From Agrobacterium vitis (GTDB taxonomy: Bacteria > Pseudomonadota > Alphaproteobacteria > Rhizobiales > Rhizobiaceae), in contig NZ_CP146244.1 of assembly GCF_037039395.1 (NCBI RefSeq), positions 310,001 through 374,000 of the forward strand: a stretch of 64,000 nucleotides of DNA. Direction: 5' to 3'. Each line of letters begins with the position of its first letter. Positions within the stretch are counted from its first letter, which is position 1. Below the pieces are notes generated by a model. It was not told where the DNA came from. It searched no databases and saw nothing but the letters and a program-made list of their open reading frames with translations. The position numbers were made by a program, and so were the translations under genes. This document shows positions 62,614 through 64,000 of the stretch, piece after piece.

Positions 62614-63942
62614 ATGTCTGCACTCTCTAGTGACTTGTCGCTTATGCCCGGCCTGCCGCCCGCGCCAAGTGGGCAGCCCGCTCCAGGGATGCCACCCATG
62701 CCCGGTTTGCCGCCCATGTCTGGCCTTCCCCCCATGCCGCCCGCAGTGCCTGCGGCTCCTGTCGAGTCGAAATGGCTGACCGATAAGGGTCGTGATATCC
62801 GCGATAAGGCCAAGGCGCTTATTCCCCTTATTCGGGAGCAGGCTCGCGAAGGCGAGAAGATTGGCGCCTTGACGCCGGAGGTTCTGAAGGCACTCAGCGA
62901 TATCGGTATCTACAAGATGGCGATGCCCGCTGAATGGGGCGGCTATGCCCTTGGTGCGCGGGATCTGGTCGAGATTATCGCCACGCTGGGCGAGGCGGAT
63001 GGATCGGCTGGATGGGCTGGCTTCGTCGCCGTTGGGGTGAAGAACCTGCTGGCTCTTGATGGCGAGGTTGTTGGAGAAGTTCTTGAAGATACCCGGGGTT
63101 GGGCTGGCCCTACCGTTGTCGGCGCGTCCGTTTTTGCGACAAAAGTCGGAGAAGGTCGCAAAGTCGAAGGCGGCTGGATGGTCAAGGGCCGCTGGGCTTT
63201 CGGTAGCGGATGCAAGCACGCCAAATGGGCGATGCTGGGCATAGAATACGATCCGAAGGTTGCTGGTGGCACAGGGCGCGGCGTTGTTGTCGTTGACCGT
63301 TCGAAATATGAGATCCTGGATGACTGGCACGTCATGGGCTTGTCTGGCAGCGCCAGCAACAGCCTTGCCATCAAGGAAGAAGTCTTTGTGCCCGATCGTC
63401 GGTTTCTTGACCTGAGCCAATACCCTCTGCGTTTCCAGCAATTGCATACGCGATACCAGGGCTTTGGATATCAGCAGCGTGGGCTTGCCAATCTGGTTAC
63501 CGTGTCCTTGTGTGATATGTCGATTGCGCTCGGTATGGCGCGTGGGGCACTTTCGTGTTTCGCAGAGCAAGCTAAGAAGCGTCCGCCTTTTTCACTTCCG
63601 TATCCGACAATCTCTGACATGGCGTCGGCGCAAGTTGCTGCCGGCAAGGCGCTTGCCATGATCAAGGTCGCCCAGGCCGCTATCGAGAGCTATGCAGACC
63701 AGGTCGATGCCAGGACAGCGGAGGGGCAAGACTTTACGCATGACGAGGACTCGGAGATCAGCTTGACCCTCGCTTACGTTGCGAGCCTTTGCGAAGACGC
63801 CATTAACCTGCTGCAGAAGACGCTGGGGTCATCGACGATGTCGCTCAACAACCCTATCCAGCGCTTTGTCCGCGACGTTCGTGTACTGGCATCGCACGGT
63901 GCCGTGCCGGAACGCGCTAATCTGGAAGCGAAGGGGTCGTAA
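62614..63942 (+). CDS. Acyl-CoA-dehydrogenase-fold flavin-dependent monooxygenase-like protein
   Basis: A 442-residue protein. Residues 1-50 are a Pro/Met/Gly-rich tail with repeated MPGLPP-like units, unlike normal members. From about 52 on it has the full fold: GALTPEVLKALSDIGIYKMAMPAEWGGYALGARDL, FGSGCKHAKWAM, DDWHVMGLSGSASNS and LGSSTMSLNNPIQRFVRDVRVLASHG, the C-terminal domain of group D hydroxylases such as HsaA/HpaB-like oxygenases. GGAGGTAATTCAAGG precedes the ATG. The frameshifted gene at 51468 is a paralogue without the tail. The substrate is unknown. Confidence 0.85.
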   Translation: MSALSSDLSLMPGLPPAPSGQPAPGMPPMPGLPPMSGLPPMPPAVPAAPVESKWLTDKGRDIRDKAKALIPLIREQAREGEKIGALTPEVLKALSDIGIYKMAMPAEWGGYALGARDLVEIIATLGEADGSAGWAGFVAVGVKNLLALDGEVVGEVLEDTRGWAGPTVVGASVFATKVGEGRKVEGGWMVKGRWAFGSGCKHAKWAMLGIEYDPKVAGGTGRGVVVVDRSKYEILDDWHVMGLSGSASNSLAIKEEVFVPDRRFLDLSQYPLRFQQLHTRYQGFGYQQRGLANLVTVSLCDMSIALGMARGALSCFAEQAKKRPPFSLPYPTISDMASAQVAAGKALAMIKVAQAAIESYADQVDARTAEGQDFTHDEDSEISLTLAYVASLCEDAINLLQKTLGSSTMSLNNPIQRFVRDVRVLASHGAVPERANLEAKGS

Positions 63943-63945
63943 GTC

Positions 63946-64000
63946 ATGAGCGATTTCACGATCATTGACGGTGTCGCTCATATCCACGAGCCGAAACTTT
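63946..64000 (+). CDS. Start of a further gene, truncated by the window edge
   Basis: An ATG at 63946, 3 bp after the preceding stop, opens a frame MSDFTIIDGVAHIHEPKL that runs off the window. IDGxAHxxEP resembles the metal-binding start of amidohydrolase-2-type proteins, but 18 residues are too few for a firm call. Its closeness suggests co-transcription with the monooxygenase-like gene. Confidence 0.45.
   Translation, partial: MSDFTIIDGVAHIHEPKL

Noticed and set aside
1..64000. CRISPR arrays, tRNA/rRNA genes, insertion sequences, prophage genes
   Set aside because: No regularly spaced repeats, no recognisable structural RNA motif other than the riboswitch, and no transposase, integrase or phage protein pattern was seen on either strand.

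Overview
The window looks like part of a repABC-type secondary replicon (large plasmid or chromid) of a Rhizobiaceae alphaproteobacterium (Agrobacterium/Allorhizobium/Rhizobium group). The evidence is a RepC C-terminal half at the left edge, rhizobial orphan families (an F1 zeta-subunit-like protein, a RHE_PE00001/DUF1612 protein, DUF2934), very dense ABC-transporter and sugar-acid catabolism genes, and moderately high GC throughout. The species cannot be fixed from the sequence. No rRNA, tRNA, CRISPR array, transposase or phage gene was seen.

Layout. 0-0.7 kb: end of repC, split by an apparent frameshift. 0.9-4.4 kb: a lipid/membrane module like E. coli clsB(ybhO)-ybhN-ybhP. 4.5-7.1 kb: ureidoglycine aminohydrolase, then an unknown small protein, a zeta-like protein and ExoD. 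7.1-11.7 kb: Lrp regulator divergent from a polar amino acid ABC importer that runs into a homocysteine S-methyltransferase. 11.7-14.9 kb: cobalamin-type ABC importer behind a clear cobalamin riboswitch. 15-20 kb: AbgB-like amidohydrolase, a DUF2934-glgA-small ORF operon and two small-protein genes. 20.5-21.6 kb: SBF-type transporter.

21.6-31.1 kb is the most coherent system: 2-ketoaldonate reductase and L-idonate dehydrogenase on one strand; gluconate 5-dehydrogenase, gluconokinase, a beta-hydroxyacid dehydrogenase, a small alpha/beta-barrel protein and a LacI regulator on the other; then a sugar ABC importer. The same perfect 16-bp palindrome, ATGTTATCGATAACAT, lies in the divergent promoter and in front of the importer, so the LacI protein probably controls all of it. 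The enzymes form a route from 2-keto-L-gulonate through L-idonate, 5-ketogluconate and gluconate to 6-phosphogluconate.

31.1-33.6 kb is gene-poor and holds two phased copies of another palindrome. 33.6-40.2 kb: an orphan DNA-binding-like protein, then a YtfQRT-YjfF-type importer ending in its own GntR regulator. 40.2-44.7 kb: stacked hairpins, two tandem aldehyde dehydrogenases (one frameshifted at a CG-repeat tract) and a divergent AraC regulator. 44.7-51.1 kb: a NitT/TauT-type ABC importer with a sugar-acid dehydratase and an RraA-fold protein, divergent from a GntR regulator. 51.4-53.9 kb: an acyl-CoA-dehydrogenase-fold gene broken at a G9 tract, a nitroreductase and a SnoaL-like protein. 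54.3-59.4 kb: cyclopropane fatty acid synthase, SulP transporter plus UspA, MFS transporter. 59.5-64 kb: a TPR regulator-like protein, a TetR regulator divergent from an intact paralogue of the broken 51-kb gene, and the first codons of one more gene.

Three coding sequences (repC, one aldehyde dehydrogenase, one acyl-CoA-dehydrogenase-like gene) carry single frameshifts. The last two fall exactly in simple-sequence tracts and each has an intact paralogue in the window.
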